Assembly: GCA_900538475.1 (NCBI GenBank) | Contig: UPYT01000017.1 | Coordinates: 1-64,000, forward strand | DNA length: 64,000 nucleotides | Direction: 5' to 3' | From: an uncultured Clostridium sp. | GTDB lineage: Bacteria; Bacillota; Clostridia; Lachnospirales; Lachnospiraceae | Shown: in pieces, positions 16,184 to 25,773 of the stretch | Numbering within the stretch: the stretch's first letter is position 1 | Layout of the letters: each line of letters opens with the position of its first letter | The notes under the pieces: model-generated | Told to the model about the DNA's origin: nothing | What the model saw: the letters and a program-made list of their open reading frames with translations, nothing else | The model's database searches: none | Made by a program: the position numbers and the translations under genes

Positions 16184-16969
16184 ATGCAGAAGCTGGAAAA
16201 ACAATTCCATATTCATTGCCAGGAAGGAGATGTGGGACGTTATTGCATTCTTCCCGGAGATCCGGGCCGGTGCGGAGATATTGCCGCATATTTTGACAAT
16301 CCCGTTCTGATTTCCCAGAATCGGGAATATACCGTGTATACAGGAACTCTTTTAGGGGAAAAGGTCAGCGTCTGTTCCACTGGAATCGGAGGACCCTCTG
16401 CCTCCATTGCCATGGAGGAGCTTCACAATATCGGGGCAGATACCTTTATTCGTGTGGGAACCTGCGGAGGCATTGATTTGAAGGTTCAGTCCGGCGATAT
16501 TGTCATTGCTTCCGGTGCGATCCGCTATGAACATACCAGCAGGGAATATGCGCCTATCGAGTATCCGGCAGTCCCGGATTTTGAAGTACTGACTGCTCTG
16601 GCAGATGCTTCCAGACAGCTTCAGAAACGGTACCATGTAGGTGTTGTTCAGTGCAAAGACGCTTTTTACGGGCAGCATTCCCCGGAAAAAATGCCGGTTT
16701 CCTGGGAGCTGCTGCAAAAATGGGAGGCCTGGAAGCGGCTGGGAGTAAAAGCAAGTGAAATGGAGTCAGCAGCTCTGTTTGTGGTGGCGGATGCTCTGGG
16801 CTGCCGCTGCGGTTCCTGTTTCCATGTCATCTGGAATCAGGAGAGAGAGAAGGCGGGGCTGGATCAGAATATGAGTGAGGACACCTCATCAGCTGTTCTG
16901 GTGGGAATCGAGGCACTGAAGCTGATGATTCAGAGAGACAGGGAAAAGGAAAGCTTTTCAGATTTTTAA
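16184..16969 (+). CDS. udp: Uridine phosphorylase / nucleoside phosphorylase
   Basis: The 261-aa NP-I family enzyme cleaves uridine with phosphate to uracil and ribose-1-phosphate. It has the phosphate-binding [30 protein letters not shown], and the nucleoside-binding [20 protein letters not shown] fits the uridine-specific group. The ATG at 16184 follows an ACAGGAGG site and a promoter at 16076-16105. It is apparently monocistronic. Confidence 0.9.
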   Translation: MQKLEKQFHIHCQEGDVGRYCILPGDPGRCGDIAAYFDNPVLISQNREYTVYTGTLLGEKVSVCSTGIGGPSASIAMEELHNIGADTFIRVGTCGGIDLKVQSGDIVIASGAIRYEHTSREYAPIEYPAVPDFEVLTALADASRQLQKRYHVGVVQCKDAFYGQHSPEKMPVSWELLQKWEAWKRLGVKASEMESAALFVVADALGCRCGSCFHVIWNQEREKAGLDQNMSEDTSSAVLVGIEALKLMIQRDREKESFSDF

Positions 16970-17059
16970 CATTTTTCTGGGAAAGAATTTTACAATCGGA
17001 ATTTATACTGCTCCTTGCATGCAGATCGCAAAGTGACGAAAGCATATAATGAGAAAAAT

Positions 17060-18688
17060 ATGAAAAAAAGATTAGCAGCAGTAATGATGACAGGTCTGAT
17101 GGCTTCTTCCGTTCTGAGTGGATGCGGGAGTCAGACAGTGCAGACAGAGCCGGCACCGAGCACACAGCCTGCTGAGACTCAAAGCGTTCCGCCTACAGAA
17201 GCACAGGCAGAAAATTCCGAAGAAGAAAAGTTCCCCAAATATGTATTTTTGTTTATTGGTGACGGAATGAGCTATCCTCAGATTCAGTTGACCAATTATT
17301 TTGTCAGCGCCTCAGAAAATCTGAACAGGGGAACGGCTGTGGTCAAGGATGAGGAGAAAACGATTCTGGACAGCAAAAACAATTTAGCTATGATGGATTT
17401 CACAGTGTCTGGTTCAGCCCAGACATATGACAGTACATCATTTGCCCCTGATTCTGCATCAACAGCAACATCTATTGCTACAGGAAATAAAACATGGAGC
17501 GGAAGCATCAATGTCAGCGAGGATTTTTCCAAGGAATATGAAACAATTGCAGAAAAGCTCAAGGCGCAGAAGGGTTATAAAATTGGAATTCTTTCCAGTG
17601 TTAACTTAAATCATGCTACACCAGCAGCATTTTACGCACATCAGGCATCCAGAAGCAGTTACTATGATATTGGACTGGAATTGATTGAAAGTGGATTTGA
17701 TTACTTTGCAGGCGGTGGATTATTAAAACCAACCGGATCTGAAAAGAATCAGGAGGACCTGTACACACTGGCAGAAAAGGCGGGATACCGGGTTGTAAAG
17801 ACACAGGCAGAGGCAGAGGCATTGAAGCCGGAGGATGGAAAGGTAATCGTGATTGATGAGCATCTGGCTGACAGCGATGCTATGGCATATGAGCTGGATC
17901 GCACGGAAGAGCAGTGGTCTCTGGCAGATTATGTGGATAAGGGAATCGCGATGCTGGACAATGAAAACGGATTTTTCATGATGGTAGAGGGCGGAAAGAT
18001 TGACTGGGCCTGCCATGCGAACGATGCAGCATCTACCATTGCAGATACCATTGCCCTGGACGATGCGGTTGAAAAAGCGGTAGAGTTCTATGAAGAGCAT
18101 CCAGAAGAGACCCTGATCCTGGTAACGGGCGATCACGAGACAGGAGGTCTGACGATTGGATTTGCAGGAACGGATTATGATACCTTCCTGACCAATTTTG
18201 AGAATCAGAAAATTTCTTATGCGAAATATGATTCTGATTATGTGAAAGCATATAAGGAGAATAAAACAGATTTTGAAACGGTTATGAAGGATGTGGAACA
18301 GCTGTTTGGACTTTTGGCACCTTCTGGAGAGGGAGAGCAGAAAGACAGCGCAGATTTCCATCCGGAATCCAATAACAGCGGCGCTCTGGAAATGACAGAG
18401 TATGAGTATGGTCTCTTAAAGGAAGCTTATGAAACAACCATGACCCGTACCGGGGAGGAGTCTGAATTTGGTCAGGAGGAGTACATTAAGTACGGAAGCT
18501 ATGAGCCGCTGACTGTGACGATTACCCACATTTTAAATAATAAGAGTGGTGTTAATTTCGGTTCTTATGCTCACACAGGTCTTCCTGTTGAGGTATTGGC
18601 AGAGGGTGCTGGCGCAGAGGTCTTTGACGGATACTATGATAACACAGATATTTATAAAAAAATGGCATCCCTGTTAGGAGTACAATAA
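17060..18688 (+). CDS. Alkaline phosphatase, lipoprotein
   Basis: The 542-aa protein has a lipobox (SVLSGC) and a PhoA-type catalytic domain. Visible motifs are FLFIGDGMSYPQ (first metal Asp), FAPDSASTATSIATG containing the nucleophile Ser, NLNHATPAAFYAHQASR, MVEGGKIDWACHANDA, and GDHETGGLTIG. The product is a surface-anchored phosphomonoesterase that releases phosphate. The start at ATG 17060 has only a weak binding site. The YibE/F gene begins two bases after the stop, so the two are co-transcribed. Confidence 0.93.
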   Translation: MKKRLAAVMMTGLMASSVLSGCGSQTVQTEPAPSTQPAETQSVPPTEAQAENSEEEKFPKYVFLFIGDGMSYPQIQLTNYFVSASENLNRGTAVVKDEEKTILDSKNNLAMMDFTVSGSAQTYDSTSFAPDSASTATSIATGNKTWSGSINVSEDFSKEYETIAEKLKAQKGYKIGILSSVNLNHATPAAFYAHQASRSSYYDIGLELIESGFDYFAGGGLLKPTGSEKNQEDLYTLAEKAGYRVVKTQAEAEALKPEDGKVIVIDEHLADSDAMAYELDRTEEQWSLADYVDKGIAMLDNENGFFMMVEGGKIDWACHANDAASTIADTIALDDAVEKAVEFYEEHPEETLILVTGDHETGGLTIGFAGTDYDTFLTNFENQKISYAKYDSDYVKAYKENKTDFETVMKDVEQLFGLLAPSGEGEQKDSADFHPESNNSGALEMTEYEYGLLKEAYETTMTRTGEESEFGQEEYIKYGSYEPLTVTITHILNNKSGVNFGSYAHTGLPVEVLAEGAGAEVFDGYYDNTDIYKKMASLLGVQ

Positions 18689-18689
18689 T

Positions 18690-19835
18690 ATGATCAAACA
18701 GCTTTTCTCCCGGCAGAAAAGTGTGATTTTAACAACCTTAATCGGTCTGATTTTCATAGCGGTCCTCATAGCCCTGCCAACAGGCTATGAGGATGCTTTG
18801 ATTTACAAAGGGACGGAGCGGGCTGTAGGAACGGTTGTTGCCACAGATAATTCTGCCATTATTCCATCTGGACTGATTCAGTCCGGAGAGCAGATGTGTA
18901 CCATTGAAATTGAAAACGGAAAATTTAAGGGACAGACTTTGACAGGAGTCAATTTTCTGAGTGGTTCTCTGGAAAAGGACAAAATATTTAAAGAAGGAGA
19001 TCGTGCACTTTTGACTATCAGCTGTCAGGAGGATACGATAAAATCCGTTGTTTTATCGGATCACTACCGGTTGGATAAGGAAATAATCCTGCTGTTGGTT
19101 TTTGCTGTGTTTTTGATTGCATTTGCAGGAAAAAACGGAATTCAGGCTGTACTTTCTTTTGGAATTACAGTACTTGTTATCTGGAAAATTTTGGTTCCCT
19201 GCTATTTAAAGGGATATTCACCTGTCTGGACTGGAATCCTTATTACGGTTATTTTGACGGTTATGATTATCTTTTTTGTGTATGGTGCAGATATTCGAAC
19301 CGTTACAGCGTCGGCTGGCTCTCTTCTTGGAGTAGCAGTTACCTGTGTGCTTGGAATTCTTTTTACGGATTTATTCCGGATACATGGTGCGGTGATGCCA
19401 AATGCAGAGTCCCTTCTCTATAGTGGTTATCAGGATCTGGATTTGACATCGATTTTTATGAGCAGTATTTTTATTGGAGCTTCGGGTGCTATGATGGATT
19501 TGGCCGTGGATATTACTTCTGCAGTTTGGGAAGTCGTAGAGAAAAAACCGGATATTTCTGCAAAAGAAGCCATGCTTTCCGGAATTCGAGTAGGAAGAGC
19601 GGCAATGGGAACGATGACAACTACGCTTCTTCTTGCATATTCCGGAGGATATATAGCACTCCTTATGGTTTTTATGGCTCAGGGAACACCGGTGGATCAT
19701 ATCTTGAATTATAAATATGTGGCATCAGAAATTCTGGATACTGTGGTAGGAAGCTTTGGCCTGGTTACAGTTGCTCCATTTACAGCGGCAGCAGCAGGTT
19801 TGCTCCTGACAAGAGGAAAGGCGAAACAGGAATGA
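18690..19835 (+). CDS. YibE/F family membrane protein
   Basis: The 381-aa protein has an N-terminal membrane anchor, an extracytoplasmic beta-rich domain (about residues 30-125, with YKGTERAVGTVVATDN), then seven or so membrane helices. MDLAVDITSAVWEVVEKKP followed by SGIRVGRAAMGTMTTTLLLAYSGGY is the hallmark of the YibE/F family (PF07907). The biochemical role of the family is not established. Tight coupling to the alkaline phosphatase suggests a link to phosphate or phosphatase export, which is only an inference. Confidence 0.9.
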   Translation: MIKQLFSRQKSVILTTLIGLIFIAVLIALPTGYEDALIYKGTERAVGTVVATDNSAIIPSGLIQSGEQMCTIEIENGKFKGQTLTGVNFLSGSLEKDKIFKEGDRALLTISCQEDTIKSVVLSDHYRLDKEIILLLVFAVFLIAFAGKNGIQAVLSFGITVLVIWKILVPCYLKGYSPVWTGILITVILTVMIIFFVYGADIRTVTASAGSLLGVAVTCVLGILFTDLFRIHGAVMPNAESLLYSGYQDLDLTSIFMSSIFIGASGAMMDLAVDITSAVWEVVEKKPDISAKEAMLSGIRVGRAAMGTMTTTLLLAYSGGYIALLMVFMAQGTPVDHILNYKYVASEILDTVVGSFGLVTVAPFTAAAAGLLLTRGKAKQE

Positions 19836-20005
19836 TGAAACAGGAGCAGCCCTCTTTCCTTGTGTAGACTTTGAGACAAAACCATTGTATAATGAGAGAG
19901 GTTTAGAATGTCGGCGTCCTGGATATAGGAATTCTGAATGACAGAAAACTGCAGACAGAATTTGTGTATCTAGGGCGCTTTTCAGAAGTGTATTCGGGAG
20001 GGAAC

Positions 20006-22039
20006 ATGAACACAACAGCAGAAAAGAAGGCAAAATTAAAAGAAAAATATGGCCGGAGCCAGGAGGAGACGCTCCGCTGCAGTGAATATGCAAAAAGGTG
20101 GTGGCCCAAGGAGACTTCTCATCGAATGAGAATTGCCGACGAGGTCAGAAATCAGCTCTTTTTATTTGATCTTCCCTGGGATATGGAGCAGACGGCAGAG
20201 CCGGTGACCTTTGAGGGGGAGATTGACTGGTCCTATCAGCCCGGACCGGATCCGGAATTTATTTTCCAGATGAACCGTCATCAGTACTGGATCTGTCTGG
20301 GACAGGCGTATGCCATGACTGGGGATGAAGCCTATGCAGAGTGCTTCGCATCTCAGCTGGTTCACTGGATCAAGAAGAATCCTCTGACAGAGGAAACAAA
20401 GGGAACCACCTGGAGAACCATTGAGGCGGGAATCCGGGGAATTAACTGGCTTCGGGCAATGGGATACTTTGTGGACAGTCCTGCAGTAACAGACGAGGTA
20501 TTTGAACAGTTTTTGTCATGTATGAAGGAGCACGGCGTTTATCTGGCTGCCTGTGAGCGTCCGTTTTCCACAAAGAGCAACTGGGGTGTCCTGGAAAATA
20601 ACGGACTGTTTGCAATTGCTCATCTTTTACAGGAAACCGGAGACTGCCCGGAGGCCGGAGCGTGGATCAAGCTGGCGAAGAAACGTCTGATTCGTCAGAA
20701 TTGGGTTCAGATTCTTGATGATGGAGTGCAGTGGGAAATGTCCCCCATGTATCATAATGAGGTTCTCAAATGCTTCTTAGAGGCGCTGCAGACAGCGGCA
20801 TTTTATGATGATGAATTCCCGCAGGAATTCCAGGACAAGGTAAAATCCATGGTGTTTGCAGATCGGATCTGGCAGAAGCCGGATAAAAGCCAGCCCTCTG
20901 GCGGTGACAGTGATGTGACAGATCTGAGAGATCTTCTTACAGCAGGTGCATTCTGGTTTGAGGATCCGGTTCTGAAATCCGGCGGATATGATCGGATGGA
21001 TTATGAGGGAATCTGGAATTATGGAATCTGCGCGCAGGTGCGGTATGAAGCCCTTGCCTCCTGCGAACCGGAGGGTCTGGATTGCTGGCTTTCCGACAGC
21101 GGAAACTGGTATCTGCGTTCTTCCTGGCAGGAGGATGCCGATTATCTTCATATGCGGTGTGGAAGTCTGGGCGGAGGACACGGACATTTTGACAAGGGAC
21201 ATCTGGATCTGGTAATTGGGGGAGAGGATGTGCTGGTAGATCCGGGTCGGTATACTTATGTAGACGGAACGGAAAGACGGATGTTAAAAAGTACAAAGGC
21301 TCACAATACTGTGACAGTAGACAGCGAGGAATATACTCACTGTGTTGATTCCTGGGGTGTGAAGGGACTCTGGCCTGCTGTAGGCGGAGCCATGAGCAGA
21401 AAAGGAAAGTATGGATTTGCAGAATGCGGCCATCTGGGGTATATTGACCGGGGCGTCTATGTGGAACGCCGGGTACTGGCTGTAGGAACAAGGATTTATG
21501 TGGTTATGGATACCTGCTATGGAAATGGAGATCACACACTGACCCAGCATTTCCATCCGGCTTTGAATCAGAAAGTGACTGTCCGGGAGAATGGTTTTAT
21601 CCTGGAGGGAGAAAAGAGCCGCGCAGAATTCTTCTGTATTTCCGGGCAGGAGGGAAGCATTGTATTGGAGGAGGAGGCCTTCCCCGTATCTCTCCATTAC
21701 AATCAGATAGAAAATGGAACGATGGTTTCCTGCAAAAAACAGGGAAACGGCGTGTTTGGAATGATGACTGTGATTGTCTGCAGTGCTCTGAATGAAAATG
21801 AGACGGGAGCCTGGGCAGAGGCAGTTCCTGTTATGTCTGCAATGGCTGGAAAGCCTTTAAGCAGCCATGAGGCAGATGGAGTACGAATTCAGGCTCAGGG
21901 TCACACCTGGCTGGTAGTAAATGCCCATGTGGAGGCTGGAGCCAGTTGCGAGTATATCGGCGCAGAGGGAAGGTTTGGCCTGGGCCGGGTGATGGCTGCA
22001 GAGGATGAAGAAGAGGATATGACTGTTTTGAAGTGGTAA
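20006..22039 (+). CDS. Heparinase II/III family protein
   Basis: The 677-aa protein has an N-terminal alpha/alpha toroid (STKSNWGVLENNGLFAIAHLL; WVQILDDGVQWEMSPMYHNE) and a C-terminal beta-sheet domain with GGGHGHFDKGHLDLVIGG, VDPGRYTYVDG and STKAHNTVTVD, the Heparinase II/III pattern. Family members are polysaccharide lyases acting on uronic acid-containing glycans. No signal peptide is visible, so it may act on imported oligosaccharides. The ATG at 20006 has a GGGAGGGAAC site. No sugar transporter or sulfatase is adjacent. Confidence 0.88.
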   Translation: MNTTAEKKAKLKEKYGRSQEETLRCSEYAKRWWPKETSHRMRIADEVRNQLFLFDLPWDMEQTAEPVTFEGEIDWSYQPGPDPEFIFQMNRHQYWICLGQAYAMTGDEAYAECFASQLVHWIKKNPLTEETKGTTWRTIEAGIRGINWLRAMGYFVDSPAVTDEVFEQFLSCMKEHGVYLAACERPFSTKSNWGVLENNGLFAIAHLLQETGDCPEAGAWIKLAKKRLIRQNWVQILDDGVQWEMSPMYHNEVLKCFLEALQTAAFYDDEFPQEFQDKVKSMVFADRIWQKPDKSQPSGGDSDVTDLRDLLTAGAFWFEDPVLKSGGYDRMDYEGIWNYGICAQVRYEALASCEPEGLDCWLSDSGNWYLRSSWQEDADYLHMRCGSLGGGHGHFDKGHLDLVIGGEDVLVDPGRYTYVDGTERRMLKSTKAHNTVTVDSEEYTHCVDSWGVKGLWPAVGGAMSRKGKYGFAECGHLGYIDRGVYVERRVLAVGTRIYVVMDTCYGNGDHTLTQHFHPALNQKVTVRENGFILEGEKSRAEFFCISGQEGSIVLEEEAFPVSLHYNQIENGTMVSCKKQGNGVFGMMTVIVCSALNENETGAWAEAVPVMSAMAGKPLSSHEADGVRIQAQGHTWLVVNAHVEAGASCEYIGAEGRFGLGRVMAAEDEEEDMTVLKW

Positions 22040-22077
22040 TGAAGAATAAACGTACTTTCCTGTGATATAAAAATATA

Positions 22078-22136
22078 GCTCCCTTTCAGGAGAGAGGCAG
22101 AGAAATAAAGCCTGTCTCCTGGAAGGGAGTATTTTT
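22078..22136 (+). terminator. Terminator after the heparinase-family gene
   Basis: GCTCCCTTTCAGGAGA (from 22078) pairs with TCTCCTGGAAGGGAG (22115-22129), followed by TATTTTTT. It lies directly before the 3' end of the convergent frameshifted gene. Confidence 0.85.
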
Positions 22137-22140
22137 TCGC

Positions 22141-22771
22141 CTACAGAGCAGATAAAAAAGGAACAGACAGCTTACAGGCTCTGATGCGGGCATCTGCAGC
22201 CCGGAGAATATAGCTGATTTCCGGATACTGATTATGCTGCAGAATCTGGGGAGTAATTTCAATTTTGGGTGATACGTTTTTTGTGTACAGAAAGCGGTTT
22301 CTGATAAAAATGCGGAAATGCTGTCCGTCAAGCTGAACAGCAATTCTGCCGGGAGTAAAATCTGCCAGCTTCAGAAGGGCTTTGACCAGCTTTTCTGGAA
22401 TTACGATTTCAGAGCCGGCTTTTGTATAGGTATAAATGCGGTTTCGAAGCTCTGCGCTCTGGCTGCTGTCTGCAGAATGAATTTAAGATTGCTTTCGGAT
22501 CCAGGCCATCTTTTTCCTGATAAGAGATATTTTTAAGGAATGGCCTCAGACATTCTTCCAGAGCAGCTGTTTTTACAGCCTTTTGATATCGTTTGGACTG
22601 CTTACGGAAAACAAACAGGTAAAAGAGGAAAACCAGTCCGTAAAGAAGGAAGGAGAGGGGAGAGTGTCTCAGAGTAAGAATCAGGCTGACTATTAGTCCA
22701 GCGGCGCAGATGGCAACCATAATTTGGGCAGTTCTTTTTTCCTGCTGTATTTTATTTAGTTTGTCGTTCAT
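22141..22771 (-). pseudogene. Frameshifted small membrane protein gene
   Basis: The minus-strand gene starts at 22771 (MNDKLNKIQQEKRTAQIM), has two membrane helices (ICAAGLIVSLILTL and LSFLLYGLVFLFYLFVF) and a cytoplasmic region running to DPKAILNSF near 22484. Removing one T in AATTCATTCTGC (about 22478-22484) restores a long coherent frame: SSQSAELRNRIYTYTKAGSE, then IVIPEKLVKALLKLADFTPG, ending FLSAL at 22141. Intact, it would be about 210 residues. No known domain was recognised. It is either a recent frameshift or a sequencing error. Confidence 0.7.
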
Positions 22772-22950
22772 AATTTCAGTCCTTTCTGAATGATTTATCC
22801 AGGAATATTATACCAGAGGCGAGAGGGAATGAGAGGAACAATCAAACAGATAAAGTAAGAAAAGGTGAAATGACAATGTATGGCATCTCGACTATCGCCT
22901 TCTTTTGTGGTATAATTCAGCATTATGCAGTTGCGAAGGGAGGCGTTTTT

Positions 22951-25731
22951 ATGGGCGAACAGAAGCCTGAAAAAACGAAAAAACATATATGTGCTGGTCT
23001 GTTGGCCCATGTAGATGCAGGAAAAACTACACTTTCTGAAGGGATTTTGTATCAGACAGGAACCATTCGTAAGCTGGGAAGAGTGGATAACAGAGATGCC
23101 TATCTGGACACCTATGCGCTGGAACGGGCAAGGGGAATTACGATATTTTCCAAACAGGCGCAGCTGACTTTAGGCGATTTGGAGGTGACGCTTCTTGATA
23201 CGCCGGGACATGTGGATTTTTCGGCAGAGATGGAACGGACACTGCAGGTTCTGGACTGCGCGATTCTTGTTGTCAGCGGCGCGGACGGAGTACAGGGTCA
23301 TACAGAAACCCTGTGGAGGTTACTCAGGAGGTATGAGATTCCCACTTTTTTATTTGTGAATAAAATGGATCAGTCAGGAACGGACAGGCAGCTTCTTCTG
23401 GAAGATATCCGTTCTCATTTGGATGAAAACTGTATGGATTTTTCTCTTATGGATGAGGGGGGAGAGATTCTGGAGAATCTGGCTATGTGCGATGAACAGG
23501 TGCTGGAGGAATATCTGGAAACTGGCCGGATTCCGGAAAGGGAAATCTGTCGGATGGTCAGGGAAAGAAAGGTATTTCCCTGCTATTTCGGTTCTGCGCT
23601 GAAGCTGCAGGGAGTGGAAGAGCTGCTGAAGGGATTGGAGCGCTGGATGACGCCGCCGGTTTACGGAAAGGAATTCGGGGCAAAGGTTTACAAAATTTCC
23701 CGGGATGAGCAGGGAAACCGGCTGACCCATTTAAAAATTACCGGAGGTACATTGAAGGTAAAGGATGTGATTGCGGTTCCGGGAATGGAAGAGGGAGAAA
23801 AGGTTAACCAGATCCGAGTTTATTCCGGGGCAAAGGCGGAGATGGTTTCAGAGGCAGAGGCCGGAATGATCTGTGCAGTGACTGGATTGACAGAGACAAA
23901 GCCAGGGCAGGGACTGGGGGCGGAATCAGAGTCAGAGCTGCCTCTTCTTGAGCCTGTTTTGACCTATCGGGTAAAGCTTCCGGAGGACTGTGATGTTCAT
24001 AAAATGCTTCAGTGCCTGCGTCAGCTGGAGGAGGAGGAGCCGCAGCTCCATATTGTCTGGAACGAAACTCTGGGAGAAATCCATGTGCAGGTTATGGGAC
24101 AGGTGCAGATGGAGGTATTGAAAAGTCTGGCGGAAGAACGATTTGGTGTAGATATTTCTTTTGATGCAGGAAATATTGTATACAAGGAAACCATTGCAGG
24201 TCCTGTGGAAGGAGTTGGACATTTTGAGCCTTTGCGCCATTATGCAGAGGTACATCTTCTCCTGGAGCCGGCTGAGCCGGGAAGCGGTCTGCAGTTTGGA
24301 ACCAGCTGCAGTGAGGATGTACTGGACAGAAACTGGCAGAGGCTGATTCTTACGCATCTGGAAGAAAAACGCCATGTAGGTGTTTTATGCGGAGGCGAAA
24401 TTACAGATATGCGGATTACCCTGATTGCAGGCCGCGCCCATCAAAAGCATACAGAGGGCGGAGATTTCAGGCAGGCAACCTACCGGGCAGTTCGTCAGGG
24501 ATTGAGGGAGGCAGGATGCCGCCTTCTGGAGCCCTATTATGATTTCCGGTTGGAGGTTCCCCAGGAAAATACAGGCCGTGCCATGGCAGATCTGGATCGG
24601 ATGCAGGGAACTTTTGAGCCTCCTGTCCAGGAAGGAGAGCGAATGATTCTTTCCGGATCAGCGCCGGTTGCTTTGATGCGCGATTATCAGAAGGAAGTGA
24701 TTTCCTATACCAGAGGCCGGGGCCGTCTTTTGTGTACCTTAAAGGGATATTTTCCCTGCCACAATGAAGAAGAGGTTGTGGCAGATTGCGGATATGATCC
24801 AGAGGCGGATCTGGAAAATCCTACCGGTTCTGTGTTCTGTGCCCATGGTGCAGGCTTTGTGGTTCCCTGGAATGAGGTCAAGGATTATATGCAGGTGGAA
24901 AGTCCGCTGAAAGTATCAGAAAAGGGGCTGGAAGCCGGGGAAAACAAGGAAAACAGCCGTAAGCCTCTGGGGGCAGGCGCAGGCATGGCTCCCGCCAGAA
25001 ATTCAGGGGGGGCTTCACGAAGCTTTGGCGCAGATGAAAAGGAACTGGAGGCAATTTTTACCCGTACCTATGGAGAAAAACGCCGGAGACTTCCGGGGGA
25101 AAGCGGTCCCAGACTGGTAACCTTTGATCCGAAAAAACAGGGCGAAGCTTCCTATGGGCCAGACCGAATCCGAAGTCACGGGAATCCCGGATATATGAAG
25201 AAACAGCAGGAGCCAGAGGAGGAATATCTTCTGGTAGATGGCTATAATATTCTTTATGCCTGGGAGGATATGCGGGAGCTGATGCAGGTAACTCTGGATG
25301 GTGCCAGACATCGGTTAATGGATATTCTTTGCAATTATCAGGGATATCGGAAGTGCCGTTTGATCGTGGTGTTTGATGCTTATAAGGTTCCCGGCGGTGT
25401 TGGAAGCGCTCAGGATTATCACAATATTCATGTGGTTTACACAAAGGAAGCTGAGACGGCAGATCAGTATATTGAGAAATTTGCCCACGAAATGGGGCGG
25501 AGATACCGGGTAACAGTAGCTACTTCTGACGGTCTGGAACAGTTAATTATCCGGGGGCAGGGCTGTATTCTGATGTCTGCTGCAGATCTGCGGGAGGACA
25601 TTGAACGGATAGGCCGCCAGATCGAGGAAGAACAGGGACGTCTTCCAAGACCAGGCAAGAACTATCTTTTTCAGGATGTAGATAAAGAACTGGCTGAGTA
25701 TCTGGAAAAGGTACGGCTGGGGAAAGATTAA
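22951..25731 (+). CDS. TetM/EF-G-like translational GTPase fused to a YacP/Rae1 NYN nuclease domain
   Basis: The 926-aa protein has an N-terminal G domain (AHVDAGKTTLSE at residues 19-30, RGITIFS, DTPGHVDF, NKMD), beta-barrel domain II, and EF-G-like domains III-V (ETIAGPVEGVGHFEPLRHYA; RDYQKEVISYTRGRGRL). This is the layout of ribosomal protection proteins. After a low-complexity linker (about 655-755) comes an NYN/YacP domain: LLVDGYNILYAWEDMREL, VVFDAYKVPGG, YTKEAETADQYIE, VATSDGLEQ. Its acidic residues look intact. YacP (Rae1) of Bacillus cleaves mRNA in the ribosomal A site, so the fusion suggests ribosome-directed RNA cleavage. Tetracycline resistance is not implied. ATG 22951 has a GGGAGGC site. 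Confidence 0.9.
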   Translation: MGEQKPEKTKKHICAGLLAHVDAGKTTLSEGILYQTGTIRKLGRVDNRDAYLDTYALERARGITIFSKQAQLTLGDLEVTLLDTPGHVDFSAEMERTLQVLDCAILVVSGADGVQGHTETLWRLLRRYEIPTFLFVNKMDQSGTDRQLLLEDIRSHLDENCMDFSLMDEGGEILENLAMCDEQVLEEYLETGRIPEREICRMVRERKVFPCYFGSALKLQGVEELLKGLERWMTPPVYGKEFGAKVYKISRDEQGNRLTHLKITGGTLKVKDVIAVPGMEEGEKVNQIRVYSGAKAEMVSEAEAGMICAVTGLTETKPGQGLGAESESELPLLEPVLTYRVKLPEDCDVHKMLQCLRQLEEEEPQLHIVWNETLGEIHVQVMGQVQMEVLKSLAEERFGVDISFDAGNIVYKETIAGPVEGVGHFEPLRHYAEVHLLLEPAEPGSGLQFGTSCSEDVLDRNWQRLILTHLEEKRHVGVLCGGEITDMRITLIAGRAHQKHTEGGDFRQATYRAVRQGLREAGCRLLEPYYDFRLEVPQENTGRAMADLDRMQGTFEPPVQEGERMILSGSAPVALMRDYQKEVISYTRGRGRLLCTLKGYFPCHNEEEVVADCGYDPEADLENPTGSVFCAHGAGFVVPWNEVKDYMQVESPLKVSEKGLEAGENKENSRKPLGAGAGMAPARNSGGASRSFGADEKELEAIFTRTYGEKRRRLPGESGPRLVTFDPKKQGEASYGPDRIRSHGNPGYMKKQQEPEEEYLLVDGYNILYAWEDMRELMQVTLDGARHRLMDILCNYQGYRKCRLIVVFDAYKVPGGVGSAQDYHNIHVVYTKEAETADQYIEKFAHEMGRRYRVTVATSDGLEQLIIRGQGCILMSAADLREDIERIGRQIEEEQGRLPRPGKNYLFQDVDKELAEYLEKVRLGKD

Positions 25732-25773
25732 GTCTGGAAAATGGCTCGGGGAATTCTGTTTTCCCGGGCTGTT

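Noticed and set aside
22951..24900. Tetracycline resistance gene
   Set aside because: The GTPase half is TetM-like, but the NYN fusion and chromosomal context fit a housekeeping translation factor; there are no mobile-element or resistance neighbours.
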